From Anaerohabitans sp964387285 (lineage in GTDB: Bacteria; Zhuqueibacterota; Zhuqueibacteria; Residuimicrobiales; Residuimicrobiaceae), in the NCBI GenBank assembly GCA_964387285.1, contig CAYLWO010000015.1, forward strand, positions 1-64,000: a stretch of DNA of 64,000 bases, read 5' to 3'. The position numbers were made by a program, and so were the translations under genes. Below the pieces are notes generated by a model. It ran no database searches and was not told the DNA's origin. It saw only the letters and a list, made by a program, of their open reading frames with translations. Positions 23,956 through 31,758 of the stretch are shown here, piece by piece. How positions within the stretch are numbered: position 1 is the first letter of the stretch; every line of letters begins with the position of its first letter.

Positions 23956-25668
23956 TTGCCCATTTTTATACGCAGACATAACAATTACATTCCAGAGAGG
24001 CTGCAAGCCCTTGCGAAGGTGATTTATGCGCTTTTACTGGTCAGCAGCGCTTGCGGCCAGACCATCTACCTGCCGGTGAACCACTGGGCTTATGAATTTT
24101 TGGAGCGCCTGGAAGTGCAGCGTATCCTGCCCATTGTGCTTTCCGGAACCAAGCCCTTAACCCGCATGGATGTTGCCGGGTATCTGGCGCCCTTGTACGC
24201 TTCTGATTCGCTCCAGCAGAAGTTGTCGCGCGTGCAAAGGCAACAGCTCTCCTGGTTGGCGGTGGAATTGCAGGAAGAACTGGCGCAGACTACGCCGATA
24301 AAAACCAATCTGCAACGTCTTGTCAGAAATAAATGGATTGATCCCTGGCTGCCGGATTTCATCTATGCTAATGGCCGCAATTTTTACAGTCTGGCTTCAT
24401 CTCCGTTTCGAATAAATGTTGATCCGATCCTCAAGCGGCAACGATCCTGGGCAACGGCAGATTCTTTAGCAAAAACGGAAAAGGTGTTTGAGAACGGCAA
24501 CGGTCTGCGGTTGTGGGGCAGCGTCGGCCAGGTCGGATTCTCCATCGATGTGCGTGACCATCAGGAGTGGGGCACGCGTAAATATCCCGGTATTGTCAAT
24601 TACACCAAAGAACGGCTGGGATTTGTGCGCGGCAATAGCCATGGTCTGGATCACGATGAGACCAATGCCTATTTGCTTTATCAGCACAGATATTTCACCA
24701 TCGGTTTCGGCAAAGATGTAAATCGTTGGGGTCCGGGTTATGCCGGACAACTGGCGCTGTCAGATTACGCCACTTCGTACGATCAGTTGAAATTCTCTGT
24801 CGGCAATCAACGCATCCGCTTTACCAGTGTGACAGCCATCCTGCAGCATTATACCGATAAATTTTTTTATGACGGTCATGAAGAAAAATATCTGGCCGGT
24901 CATCGGCTTGAGATTGCACCGTCGCGTTGGCTGAATCTTGGCTTGCATGAAACCATCATCTATGGCGGTCGAAAATTCGAAGCCGCTTATTTGAATCCGG
25001 TTATGTTCTATCGGTCTGCGGAACACTATCTGGGCGACCGCGACAATGCGGCTTTGGGCCTGGATTGCGAAATTCTGGGCCTGCCGAAAACGAAATTCTA
25101 TGCTGAACTGTTTATCGATGACATCAGCACCGCTAAACTCGGCAGCGGATTTTACGGCAACAAATACGCCTATACCCTGGGCGCTGTTCATGTAAATGCA
25201 TTGGGTCTGTCTGATTTGGATCTGGCCATCGAGTTTACGCGCATTCGTCCTTTTACCTATGATCATTCCGGAACTACCGGTTATTATCATTACAGTACGT
25301 TGCTGGGACATTGGCTGGGTCCTAACAGCGAGAGCTTGTTTGTGCAAGCCCTTTACCGCGTTTCACAACCTTTATTGTTCAAAGTCAGTGGTCGCATCAT
25401 TCGCCACGGCGCCAATCCGGCTAATGTAAATGTCGGCGGAGATTACCGAATCGTTCGCGATCCGGCGCGTGATCCGGAGAACGTGAATCTGCTCGACGGA
25501 TTATTACAGTCCTCGCGTCAACTGACGCTGTTTGGCAGCTGGGAATTCCTACGCAACTATTATCTGCAAATGGAATGGCAATGGGGAAAATATGATCATG
25601 AACGCACCAGCGGAAAATTAACCGGGAATTTTACTCAATTCACTTTTTGGCTTTGCATCAATTATTAG
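23956..25668 (+). CDS. Capsule assembly protein, Wzi-like outer-membrane barrel
   Basis: A protein of up to 570 residues resembling the Caps_assemb_Wzi family. An N-terminal region with a helical domain (LPVNHWAYEFLERLEV, LTRMDVAGYL) is followed by a long series of amphipathic beta-strands ending in FTFWLCINY, a terminal aromatic-rich strand typical of outer-membrane barrels. Motifs such as FGKDVNRWGPG and AYLNPVMFYRSAEHY agree with the family. Wzi binds exported capsule at the cell surface. The start is uncertain: TTG 23956 has AAGGA directly abutting it. GTG 24019 would give a shorter signal (VIYALLLVSSACG) but falls inside a copy of the CCTTGCGAAGG repeat. It is transcribed divergently from the sulfatase operon. 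Confidence 0.78.
   Translation: MPIFIRRHNNYIPERLQALAKVIYALLLVSSACGQTIYLPVNHWAYEFLERLEVQRILPIVLSGTKPLTRMDVAGYLAPLYASDSLQQKLSRVQRQQLSWLAVELQEELAQTTPIKTNLQRLVRNKWIDPWLPDFIYANGRNFYSLASSPFRINVDPILKRQRSWATADSLAKTEKVFENGNGLRLWGSVGQVGFSIDVRDHQEWGTRKYPGIVNYTKERLGFVRGNSHGLDHDETNAYLLYQHRYFTIGFGKDVNRWGPGYAGQLALSDYATSYDQLKFSVGNQRIRFTSVTAILQHYTDKFFYDGHEEKYLAGHRLEIAPSRWLNLGLHETIIYGGRKFEAAYLNPVMFYRSAEHYLGDRDNAALGLDCEILGLPKTKFYAELFIDDISTAKLGSGFYGNKYAYTLGAVHVNALGLSDLDLAIEFTRIRPFTYDHSGTTGYYHYSTLLGHWLGPNSESLFVQALYRVSQPLLFKVSGRIIRHGANPANVNVGGDYRIVRDPARDPENVNLLDGLLQSSRQLTLFGSWEFLRNYYLQMEWQWGKYDHERTSGKLTGNFTQFTFWLCINY
24008..24021 (+). repeat. CCTTGCGAAGG half-element inside the Wzi-like gene
   Basis: CCCTTGCGAAGGTG matches the left arm of the intergenic palindrome family and is read as A-L-A-K-V near the signal peptide. 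No right arm follows nearby. Confidence 0.45.
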
Positions 25669-25706
25669 GATCTCGATTCTCTAAAAATTATTCTTGTCGT
25701 TCAGCC

Positions 25707-25753
25707 CATCTTACGCAGATGTAATACTGGTGCCAGTATCATTACGTAAGATG
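25707..25753. repeat. Interrupted hairpin after the Wzi-like gene
   Basis: CATCTTACG (25707-25715) pairs with CGTAAGATG (25745-25753), and ATACTGG with CCAGTAT inside. No T-run follows. It lies in the 281-base gap before the next gene, where I see nothing else. Confidence 0.5.
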
Positions 25754-25949
25754 TATGCAACCGTGTGGATTGTGAACGGCGTAAAGCGACAGGAAGCAAA
25801 CAGGAGAAATGGGATACAGCGCCTACGCAGCCAGAGACAGACCTTGCAAAAGGCAGTCTAATCCAGTGTTTTTTTTGATGGTTTTAATGAGGCAATCTAT
25901 GCAATATATTGTAATTGCTTAGGTTATCAGTAATGGTTATGTTTTCTGC

Positions 25950-27107
25950 ATGATTGGTTTATTTGATATGCGACACGTATTACATGCCTGCTGTCAGCGT
26001 ATATTGTGCTGTTTTCTGTTAGGATTATGCCTGATTTCATCATCCGGTGCAGAATGGCAAACAGGCAGCCATTATAGCATGCGGCTGGGAAAAGAACAGC
26101 CGTTCCATATTTATGTACCGGATGGCGGACAGTTTGGACAAAAATATCCGGCGCTCTATTTGTTGCACGGCGTTGGCGGCAATTACGATAATTGGCTGCA
26201 GGCCAGTCATGTCCGTGAACAGGCGAGCGCATTTCAGATGATCATCGTGCTGCCGGATGGCGGTCCATCCGGCTGGTATCTGGACAGCCCCATGGATTCG
26301 AGCAGTTTTTATGAAAGCTATATCGTTGAGGAGCTGATTCCATATATAGAAGAGTTTTTCCCGGCGCTTTCTGATAAAGGTTCCCGGGCTATTTGCGGAT
26401 TGTCTATGGGCGGTCATGGCGCGGTTTCATTGGCCTTGAAGCATCCGGACCGGTTCGGCAGTGCGTCTTCGCTCAGCGGCATTTTGGACTTACAGAATCA
26501 TCCGACCATGTGGAGCGCATGGCGGTTGGATTACTTACTGGGTGATCCGACACAATATCCAGAGAACTGGCAAGCCAACAGCTGTTATGATTTGCTTTTG
26601 CAGCCCGGAGCAAAGCCGGCGCTTTATTTCGATTGTGGCCTGCAGGATGTTTTTGCTCTGGAGGATAATCGTAAATTCAGCCGACAGTTGGATTCTTTGC
26701 GAATAGTCTTTACCTATCAAGAGCATGAAGGTCAGCACAAATGGGATTATTGGGATGCGCATCTTGTCGAGCACCTGCAATTTCATAGCGGGTATTTCAA
26801 TGCCATGAGAGTTGCGGCGTGGCGGCAAAACGGACAAACGTTCGGCGTGTCATGCTATCCGAATCCGTGCACCAGCGTCTTGTGTATCACTTTTACTTCC
26901 AGAGAGACGCAGTCTGTTTTGCTGCAGATTTATAATGCCCTTGGTGAACATGTAGGCACGTTGCTCGATGAAACACGACCGGCCGGTCCAGGGCAGGTGC
27001 TATGGCATACAATTACAGATCACGGTCCAGCAGCCGGCGGACTTTATTTTATCCGCTGTCGCATCGGCGCGCAGATGTTTGTCGAAAAAGTAACTTTACT
27101 CCGTTGA
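25950..27107 (+). CDS. Secreted esterase with T9SS sorting domain
   Basis: A 385-residue protein. After a signal peptide (ILCCFLLGLCLISSSGA) comes an esterase D-like alpha/beta-hydrolase: YLLHGVGGNYDNW, nucleophile Ser152 in CGLSMGGHG, acid in YFDCGLQDVF and His in EGQHKWDYW. The domain is related to the esterase at 21285. Residues from about 300 form a type A sorting domain (CYPNPCTS, YNALGEHVGTL, AGGLYFIRCRI), with Cys replacing the usual Phe-Asn after YPNP. It should be exported by Sec, then by T9SS to the surface or medium. The role is probably removal of acyl groups from a polysaccharide. ATG 25968 is an alternative start. Confidence 0.85.
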   Translation: MIGLFDMRHVLHACCQRILCCFLLGLCLISSSGAEWQTGSHYSMRLGKEQPFHIYVPDGGQFGQKYPALYLLHGVGGNYDNWLQASHVREQASAFQMIIVLPDGGPSGWYLDSPMDSSSFYESYIVEELIPYIEEFFPALSDKGSRAICGLSMGGHGAVSLALKHPDRFGSASSLSGILDLQNHPTMWSAWRLDYLLGDPTQYPENWQANSCYDLLLQPGAKPALYFDCGLQDVFALEDNRKFSRQLDSLRIVFTYQEHEGQHKWDYWDAHLVEHLQFHSGYFNAMRVAAWRQNGQTFGVSCYPNPCTSVLCITFTSRETQSVLLQIYNALGEHVGTLLDETRPAGPGQVLWHTITDHGPAAGGLYFIRCRIGAQMFVEKVTLLR

Positions 27108-27142
27108 ACGTTCAACGTTCAACGTTAAACGGAAAAAGAAAA

Positions 27143-27832
27143 GTGGGTGACTCGCTAGGCAAATATTGGCATCTGCTGTTATCGCTGCGCAAGACCGTTT
27201 GGTTTAACCTGCATTATCTGGGTTGGTCTGCGGTTTGGCGCATGCCGGTGGTGGTTTCGCATCAAGTGCTGTTGAAAAAGCTAGCCGGACGCGTTGTGCT
27301 GGAGCAGCCGTGGCAGCGCGCCATGGTGCGCATCGGCTTTGGCGATGTGGCTATTTTCGATCGCCGGCGTTCGCGAACCATCTGGAGCAATAGCGGAACA
27401 GTTCGGTTTCAGGGTCGCGCTATTCTGAATCATGGCTCGCGTCTTTCGGTGGAAGAAAACGGTGAATTGATTTTAGGCGATGGTTTTCATATCAACGCCG
27501 AATCCACGCTGGTTTGCAGAAAGAAAATAGTGTTTGGTCGGGATTGTCTGTTGTCCTGGGATGTGCTGGTCATGGACAGCGATATGCACGAAATGGTTAA
27601 TCTGACCGGCAAGACGTTGAATGAGGACAGCGAGGTGGTGGTGGGTGATCATGTGTGGATCGGTTGTCGTGCGTTGATTCTTAAAGGCAGCCGCATCAGC
27701 AATCATTGCGTGATTGCCGCCCAGGCAGTGGTCAGTGGTGTTTTTGTGCAGACGCATGTTGTTCTTGCCGGTTCGCCGGCCCGGGTGATCAAAGAGGGCA
27801 TGGACTGGCGAAAGCAGAAAAGGTTTTTATAG
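27143..27832 (+). CDS. Hexapeptide-repeat acyltransferase (WbbJ/WcaF-like)
   Basis: A left-handed beta-helix acyltransferase of about 229 residues if the GTG at 27143 is used. An open frame back to 27002 overlaps the previous gene and encodes low-complexity sequence, so it is rejected. An N-terminal helical part (LRKTVWFNLHYLGW) is followed by hexapeptide coils (GDGFHINAESTLVCRKKIVFG), a loop with DSDMHEM carrying a probable catalytic His, and the terminal VVVGDHVWIGCRALILKG...GSPARVIKEG typical of O-acetyltransferases in capsule loci. A short repeat, TTGAACGTTCAACGTTCAACG (27105-27125), lies between the upstream stop and this start. The start site is weakly supported. Confidence 0.75.
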   Translation: MGDSLGKYWHLLLSLRKTVWFNLHYLGWSAVWRMPVVVSHQVLLKKLAGRVVLEQPWQRAMVRIGFGDVAIFDRRRSRTIWSNSGTVRFQGRAILNHGSRLSVEENGELILGDGFHINAESTLVCRKKIVFGRDCLLSWDVLVMDSDMHEMVNLTGKTLNEDSEVVVGDHVWIGCRALILKGSRISNHCVIAAQAVVSGVFVQTHVVLAGSPARVIKEGMDWRKQKRFL

Positions 27833-27887
27833 GGTGGGCGTCAGCCCGCCATGAAAGTCGCCTTTTATCCCTTTGTCGGAGTAGTAC

Positions 27888-27914
27888 CACGGCATGCATG
27901 CCGTGATCTTTTTT
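27888..27914 (+). terminator. Rho-independent terminator (CACGGCATGCATGCCGTG hairpin)
   Basis: CACGGCATG and CATGCCGTG (27888-27905) form a perfect stem followed by ATCTTTTTT. A related palindrome, GACGGCATTCATGCCGTC, occurs at 61835-61852, so this is also a two-copy repeat. Confidence 0.75.
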
Positions 27915-27920
27915 AAAAAT

Positions 27921-28018
27921 ACATAAACCGTGTCATTGCGAATGGAGGAACCGTTTCTAACAACGGGGATGTTTTACGCTGGAGTGAAGCAATCCCCTAG
28001 TACACTAAAGTGTTATTA
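27921..28018 (+). repeat. CATTGCGA...GAAGCAATC dispersed repeat (copy 3)
   Basis: ACATAAACCGTGTCATTGCG (27921-27940) through GCTGGAGTGAAGCAATCCCC (27979-27998) matches the copies at 14273 and 19240. With the next entries it accounts for the gene-free stretch 27833-28589. Confidence 0.72.
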
Positions 28019-28030
28019 GAAGGCGCAGGG

Positions 28031-28442
28031 CAAAATGGCCTCGACATGATGCGAAGGCTCTGGGCGCCGAAGCATCTGTTCGCCGCTTGATCATTGCGTA
28101 AGGATCAGGACAGCGGCGCGAACAGATCCTTCGGCCCGCCAGGGACAATGAATGGCAATTCATGTAAACGATAACCGCGGGCCTCAGGATGACACGCCCG
28201 GCTGTTTTTATTTGTCATGCTGAGGCGCAGGACAAAATGGCCTCGACATGATGCGAAGGCTCTGGGCGCCGAAGCATCTGTTCGCCGNNNNNNNNNNNNN
28301 NNNNNNNNNNNNNNNNNNNNNNNNNNNNNNNNNNNNNNNNNNNNNNNNNNNNNNNNNNNNNNNNNNNNNNNNNNNNNNNNNNNNNNNCAAAATGGCCTCG
28401 ACATGATGCGAAGGCTCTGGGCGCCGAAGCATCTGTTCGCCG
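28031..28442. repeat. Three copies of a 55-base repeat in a GTCATGCTGAGG-type palindromic region
   Basis: A 55-base sequence beginning CAAAATGGCCTCGACATGAT is present identically at 28031-28085, 28233-28287 and 28388-28442. The surrounding sequence has GTCATGCTGAGGCGCAGGAC (28215-28234), GGCCTCAGGATGACAC (28179-28194) and complementary GAAGCATCTGTTCGC/GCGAACAGATCCTTC words. This is the widespread stem-loop repeat type built from TGTCATNCTGA and TCAGGATGACA. It is noncoding. Confidence 0.75.
28288..28387. other. Assembly gap of 100 N
   Basis: Exactly 100 N between two identical 55-base copies (28233-28287 and 28388-28442), the same pattern as the gap at 17926-18025. A third copy at 28031 explains why the assembly graph branched here. 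Confidence 0.9.
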
Positions 28443-28589
28443 CTAGTTCCTGGCGAAGCGGAAAAATCAGCGACGCGAATAGATTCTTCGCCCTGCTGAA
28501 AAGCAGCACGGCTCAGAATAACAAAAACGAGAAACACGAATGACACGCGCAGGTTGGATGCCGGCAAATATTAAAATTCTGGAGCAGTT

Positions 28590-30005
28590 TTGAACAAAAC
28601 ACGACGCCTGGCCGCCAACATGGTCTACCTGTTTTTGGGCGAGGCCGTATCCGGCGTTCTGGGATTTGCCACCGCCATTCTGTTGGCGCGCCGCTTGACC
28701 GATGAAGGATTCGGCCAGCTGGCCTTTGCGCAATCGATCATTGCCTATTTCGCCATTCTGATCGACCTGGGCCTGGCCGTGTTCGGCGCCCGTGAAATCG
28801 CGCGCAAGCCGGAAGAGGCGCAAAAAATCAGCGCCAACATCCTGGCCATTCGTATGACCATCGCTGTGGCGCTCGTTATTTTGTTCAATGTGACCATGGC
28901 GCTGTTGCCGCAACCGACTGAAATCAAATTGTTGTTGTTGGCCGGCAGTCTGACCCTGCTCACCCAGGCGATGAATCCGGAATTTTTGTTTCAGGGCTTG
29001 GAACGCATGGGCGGCATTGCCCTATGGCGCATTTTGATTCACGTTCTTTATTTATTGCCCATTGTCTTTTTTGTACACAGCCGCAGCCAGCTGGCGTGGA
29101 CGCTGTTTTTTCGCTTTGCTGCCGAATGCCTGGCCGTGCTGATCTCCTTTATGCTGATTCGACGTTTGTTGACCGGCGCCTGGCGGCGATGGCTTGATCC
29201 TTCGCTCTGGAAGTCGTATATTAAAGAATCGGTGGTTATTGCGCTGGCCGTGCTGGTGGTGCGGATTTATTATTCCTTTGATACGTTCATGCTGGGTATC
29301 CTGGATAAACCCGAAGCGGTGGGATGGTACAGCGCCGCGTTGAAAATCACCCAATTGCTGATTGCCGCGGCCAGCATTATTCAGGTCTCCTTCGCACCGT
29401 TAATTGCCCGGCAAGCGACCGATCCGGAGCGCCTGGACCTTACGGTGACGCGTTTCGGCGTGTTGTTGACCATAGTGGGCGCTCTGGCATGCGGAACCAT
29501 GGTCCTGTTGCACGAGTTTATCGTTAACACACTCTACGGTTCAATCTACCACAAAGCCGGAGCGCCGTTGATGGTGTTGAGCATTTCTACCTTGGTGAAT
29601 TACCTGGCCACTACGTTTACCGCCGCACTTATTTTTGGCGGTCGTCAAAAAGAATATTTAAAAATTGTCATTGTTGCCGTGATGACCAACATGCTTCTGA
29701 ACGTGGCCTTGATACCGAAATTCAGCTATATGGGAGCTGCCTGGGCAAATCTGAGCTTTAGTGCGGTGCTGTTGGGATTGAGCATACCGGCCTACTGCCA
29801 ATTGGGCCGATCCCTGAAAGTGCTGCGTCATTTATTTCTTATCTGCGGGGCGTTGGCGGCCATCCTCGCGTTCTTGTTCTGGCTGCCGGTGCATCCGTTA
29901 TGGCGGGCCTTGGCCTTTGGCATAGGTTTTAGCGGTTTTATCATGGTATTCTATAGGAACCAGATTGTGGAATTCTATCGTAATGTAATGCCTTCTGCTT
30001 CATGA
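28590..30005 (+). CDS. Polysaccharide flippase (Wzx-like, MOP superfamily)
   Basis: A 471-residue integral membrane protein with about 12-14 helices and the Wzx/RfbX opening (NMVYLFLGEAVSGVLGFATAILLARRLTDEGFGQLAFAQ). Charged loops such as LGLAVFGAREIARKPEE and DTFMLGILDKPEAVGWYSAALKI are family features. It should flip polyprenyl-diphosphate-linked repeat units across the inner membrane. The start is a TTG with GGAG five bases upstream. It is the first gene of a tightly packed + strand operon that runs to about 41260, overlapping the next gene by four bases (ATGA). Confidence 0.9.
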   Translation: MNKTRRLAANMVYLFLGEAVSGVLGFATAILLARRLTDEGFGQLAFAQSIIAYFAILIDLGLAVFGAREIARKPEEAQKISANILAIRMTIAVALVILFNVTMALLPQPTEIKLLLLAGSLTLLTQAMNPEFLFQGLERMGGIALWRILIHVLYLLPIVFFVHSRSQLAWTLFFRFAAECLAVLISFMLIRRLLTGAWRRWLDPSLWKSYIKESVVIALAVLVVRIYYSFDTFMLGILDKPEAVGWYSAALKITQLLIAAASIIQVSFAPLIARQATDPERLDLTVTRFGVLLTIVGALACGTMVLLHEFIVNTLYGSIYHKAGAPLMVLSISTLVNYLATTFTAALIFGGRQKEYLKIVIVAVMTNMLLNVALIPKFSYMGAAWANLSFSAVLLGLSIPAYCQLGRSLKVLRHLFLICGALAAILAFLFWLPVHPLWRALAFGIGFSGFIMVFYRNQIVEFYRNVMPSAS

Positions 30006-30658
30006 GAGAGGCGCCGATGAACATAATAAATTATGATGAAAAATTTTCGCTCTATAGAAATTATTACAATAACTATATTCTGGCTTTTATACCTGAAAAT
30101 AAAACAGTGTTGGATGTAGGCTGCAGCGGCGGACAACTTGGCCGGTGTTTAATCGAGCAAAAAAATTGTACGGTCTTTGGCGTGGATATTTCATCAACAG
30201 CAATCCGGCAGGCGAAAAAAACACTGCATGCTGCTCAGGTAATGGACGTTGAAAAGGATCCTTTGCCATTTGCCGGACAGCTATTCGAGGTGATCGTTTT
30301 TTGTGATATTTTGGAACATCTGTGGCAGCCTGAAAAGGTGTTGCAGAGCTTTCAGCACTATCTAAAACCGGGCGGCATTATGGTGGCCTCCATCCCCAAT
30401 GTGGCCAATATCTCCATTCGCTTGAAATTGCTGCTGGGTCGATGGGATTATCAGCCCAGCGGCATTCTGGATGAAGGTCATGTGCGTTTTTATACGCGCC
30501 GGACCATGCGTTCGCTTTTTGAAAAAAGCGGATTGAGGCTCAGACAGGAGGGCTCTGCCCCCCGGTATGGCTGCGAAACCATCAGTCGCCTGTGGCCGAC
30601 GTTGCTGGCCAATCAGTTTATTTTTGTGTTGGAAAAGAGCGCCGCCGCCCGGACTTGA
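30002..30658 (+). CDS. SAM-dependent methyltransferase (class I)
   Basis: A protein of 213-218 residues. Motif I is VLDVGCSGGQLGRCL, motif II VFGVDIS, the acidic post-motif VEKDPLPF and motif IV VIVFCDILEHLWQPEKVL, followed by YLKPGGIMVASIPNVANI. This is the UbiG/COQ3-like fold often found in O-antigen loci, where it methylates a glycan end or sugar. ATG 30002 overlaps the Wzx stop; ATG 30017 has a better ribosome site (GAGAGAGG, 30004-30011). The DNA is visibly AT-richer than the flippase gene before it, which hints at a separate origin. Confidence 0.85.
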   Translation: MREAPMNIINYDEKFSLYRNYYNNYILAFIPENKTVLDVGCSGGQLGRCLIEQKNCTVFGVDISSTAIRQAKKTLHAAQVMDVEKDPLPFAGQLFEVIVFCDILEHLWQPEKVLQSFQHYLKPGGIMVASIPNVANISIRLKLLLGRWDYQPSGILDEGHVRFYTRRTMRSLFEKSGLRLRQEGSAPRYGCETISRLWPTLLANQFIFVLEKSAAART

Positions 30659-30692
30659 TCGACTTACAGTGCGATGAATAAAGAACGGTTTG

Positions 30693-31757
30693 ATGAAAAT
30701 TCTTTTTCTTACTCAGGGAACAGATGTGATGCCTGCAAGCAGGTTTCGCATTTTTCAATTTTTAAAATATTTTTCCTTTGCGGATCATTCCTTCACGGTC
30801 ATGACGGCTGTGACCAAGGACCAGTATGAAACCTTTATAGGATCACATGGGATAATTGCTAAAATTCGCTGGTTTTTTCAATTGCTTAGGGGACGATTCA
30901 GGTGTCTGATCCATATTCGCAAGTATGACGTCGTTGTACTGCAAAGGGAAACCTGGCCGTTGCTCTATCCGTTTATGGACGTCCTCATAACCAGCCTGGC
31001 AAAGAAATGCATCTTTGATATGGATGATGCGATTTTTTCATATCGCAATGACCGATCCCGGTGGTTACGATGTTTCGTCCCGGATGATTTCCCCAAATTT
31101 TTTTTACGACGATGTAATCGTGTTCTGGTTGCAAATGAATATTTGTTAGAGTACGCCAGAAAGCACTGTCAGGATGTAGTGATCATACCAACTTGTGTCG
31201 ATGCTTCTGAATATCCTGTTGATGAAAAAAAATATCAGAGTGATGGACCTGTACAGATCGGCTGGATCGGCAGCCCTTCAACCGCTGTGTATCTTAAAAT
31301 CGTGGAACCGGTCTTGCAGAGACTGGCGCAACAAGTTGATTTTATTTTTATCGTGATTGGCGTTACGGAATACGCTTTGAAAGGTGTAAAAACCCGAGCT
31401 GCTGGATGGCAAAGGCAAACGGAGATTCGTGATATCTGTTCATTTGATATTGGTATTATGCCGTTGCCGGATGATGAATGGACCAGAGGCAAATCAGGCA
31501 CCAAGATTTTACAATATATGGCTGCAGGAGTGCCCAGTATCGCTGCCGATATCGGCGCCAATAAAAAGATCATCACCGACGGGGTGAATGGCTTCCTGGC
31601 AGGCTCTGAACAGGAGTGGTTTGATAAATTGATCTTGTTGATAAGCAATGTGGAGTTACGAAAAAAAATGGGGCAAAATGGTAGGAATTCCATAACCGAT
31701 TCATATACCATTTCCGCATGGTTGAACAACTGGTTGTCTGCCATAACAAATTTGTAG
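30693..31757 (+). CDS. Glycosyltransferase family 4 (GT-B)
   Basis: A 354-residue GT-B protein. The N-terminal half opens MKILFLTQGTDVMPASRFRI and contains CIFDMDDAIF. The C-terminal half has PVQIGWIGSPSTAVYL, FDIGIMPLPDDEWTRGKSGTKILQYMAAGVP and ANKKIITDGVNGFLA, the nucleotide-sugar binding pattern of group 1 glycosyltransferases (GSGTK with a conserved Lys). The ATG at 30693 is preferred over an adjacent TTG. It is AT-richer than most of the cluster. Donor and acceptor are unknown. Confidence 0.85.
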   Translation: MKILFLTQGTDVMPASRFRIFQFLKYFSFADHSFTVMTAVTKDQYETFIGSHGIIAKIRWFFQLLRGRFRCLIHIRKYDVVVLQRETWPLLYPFMDVLITSLAKKCIFDMDDAIFSYRNDRSRWLRCFVPDDFPKFFLRRCNRVLVANEYLLEYARKHCQDVVIIPTCVDASEYPVDEKKYQSDGPVQIGWIGSPSTAVYLKIVEPVLQRLAQQVDFIFIVIGVTEYALKGVKTRAAGWQRQTEIRDICSFDIGIMPLPDDEWTRGKSGTKILQYMAAGVPSIAADIGANKKIITDGVNGFLAGSEQEWFDKLILLISNVELRKKMGQNGRNSITDSYTISAWLNNWLSAITNL

Positions 31758-31758
31758 A

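Noticed and set aside
27002..27142. Extended N terminus of the WbbJ-like acyltransferase
   Set aside because: It overlaps the sorting domain of the upstream esterase and encodes Ser/Arg-rich, low-complexity sequence.
28031..28442. Small coding genes in the repeat/gap region
   Set aside because: All long frames there run through the N gap and the 55-base repeats, so they are artefacts.
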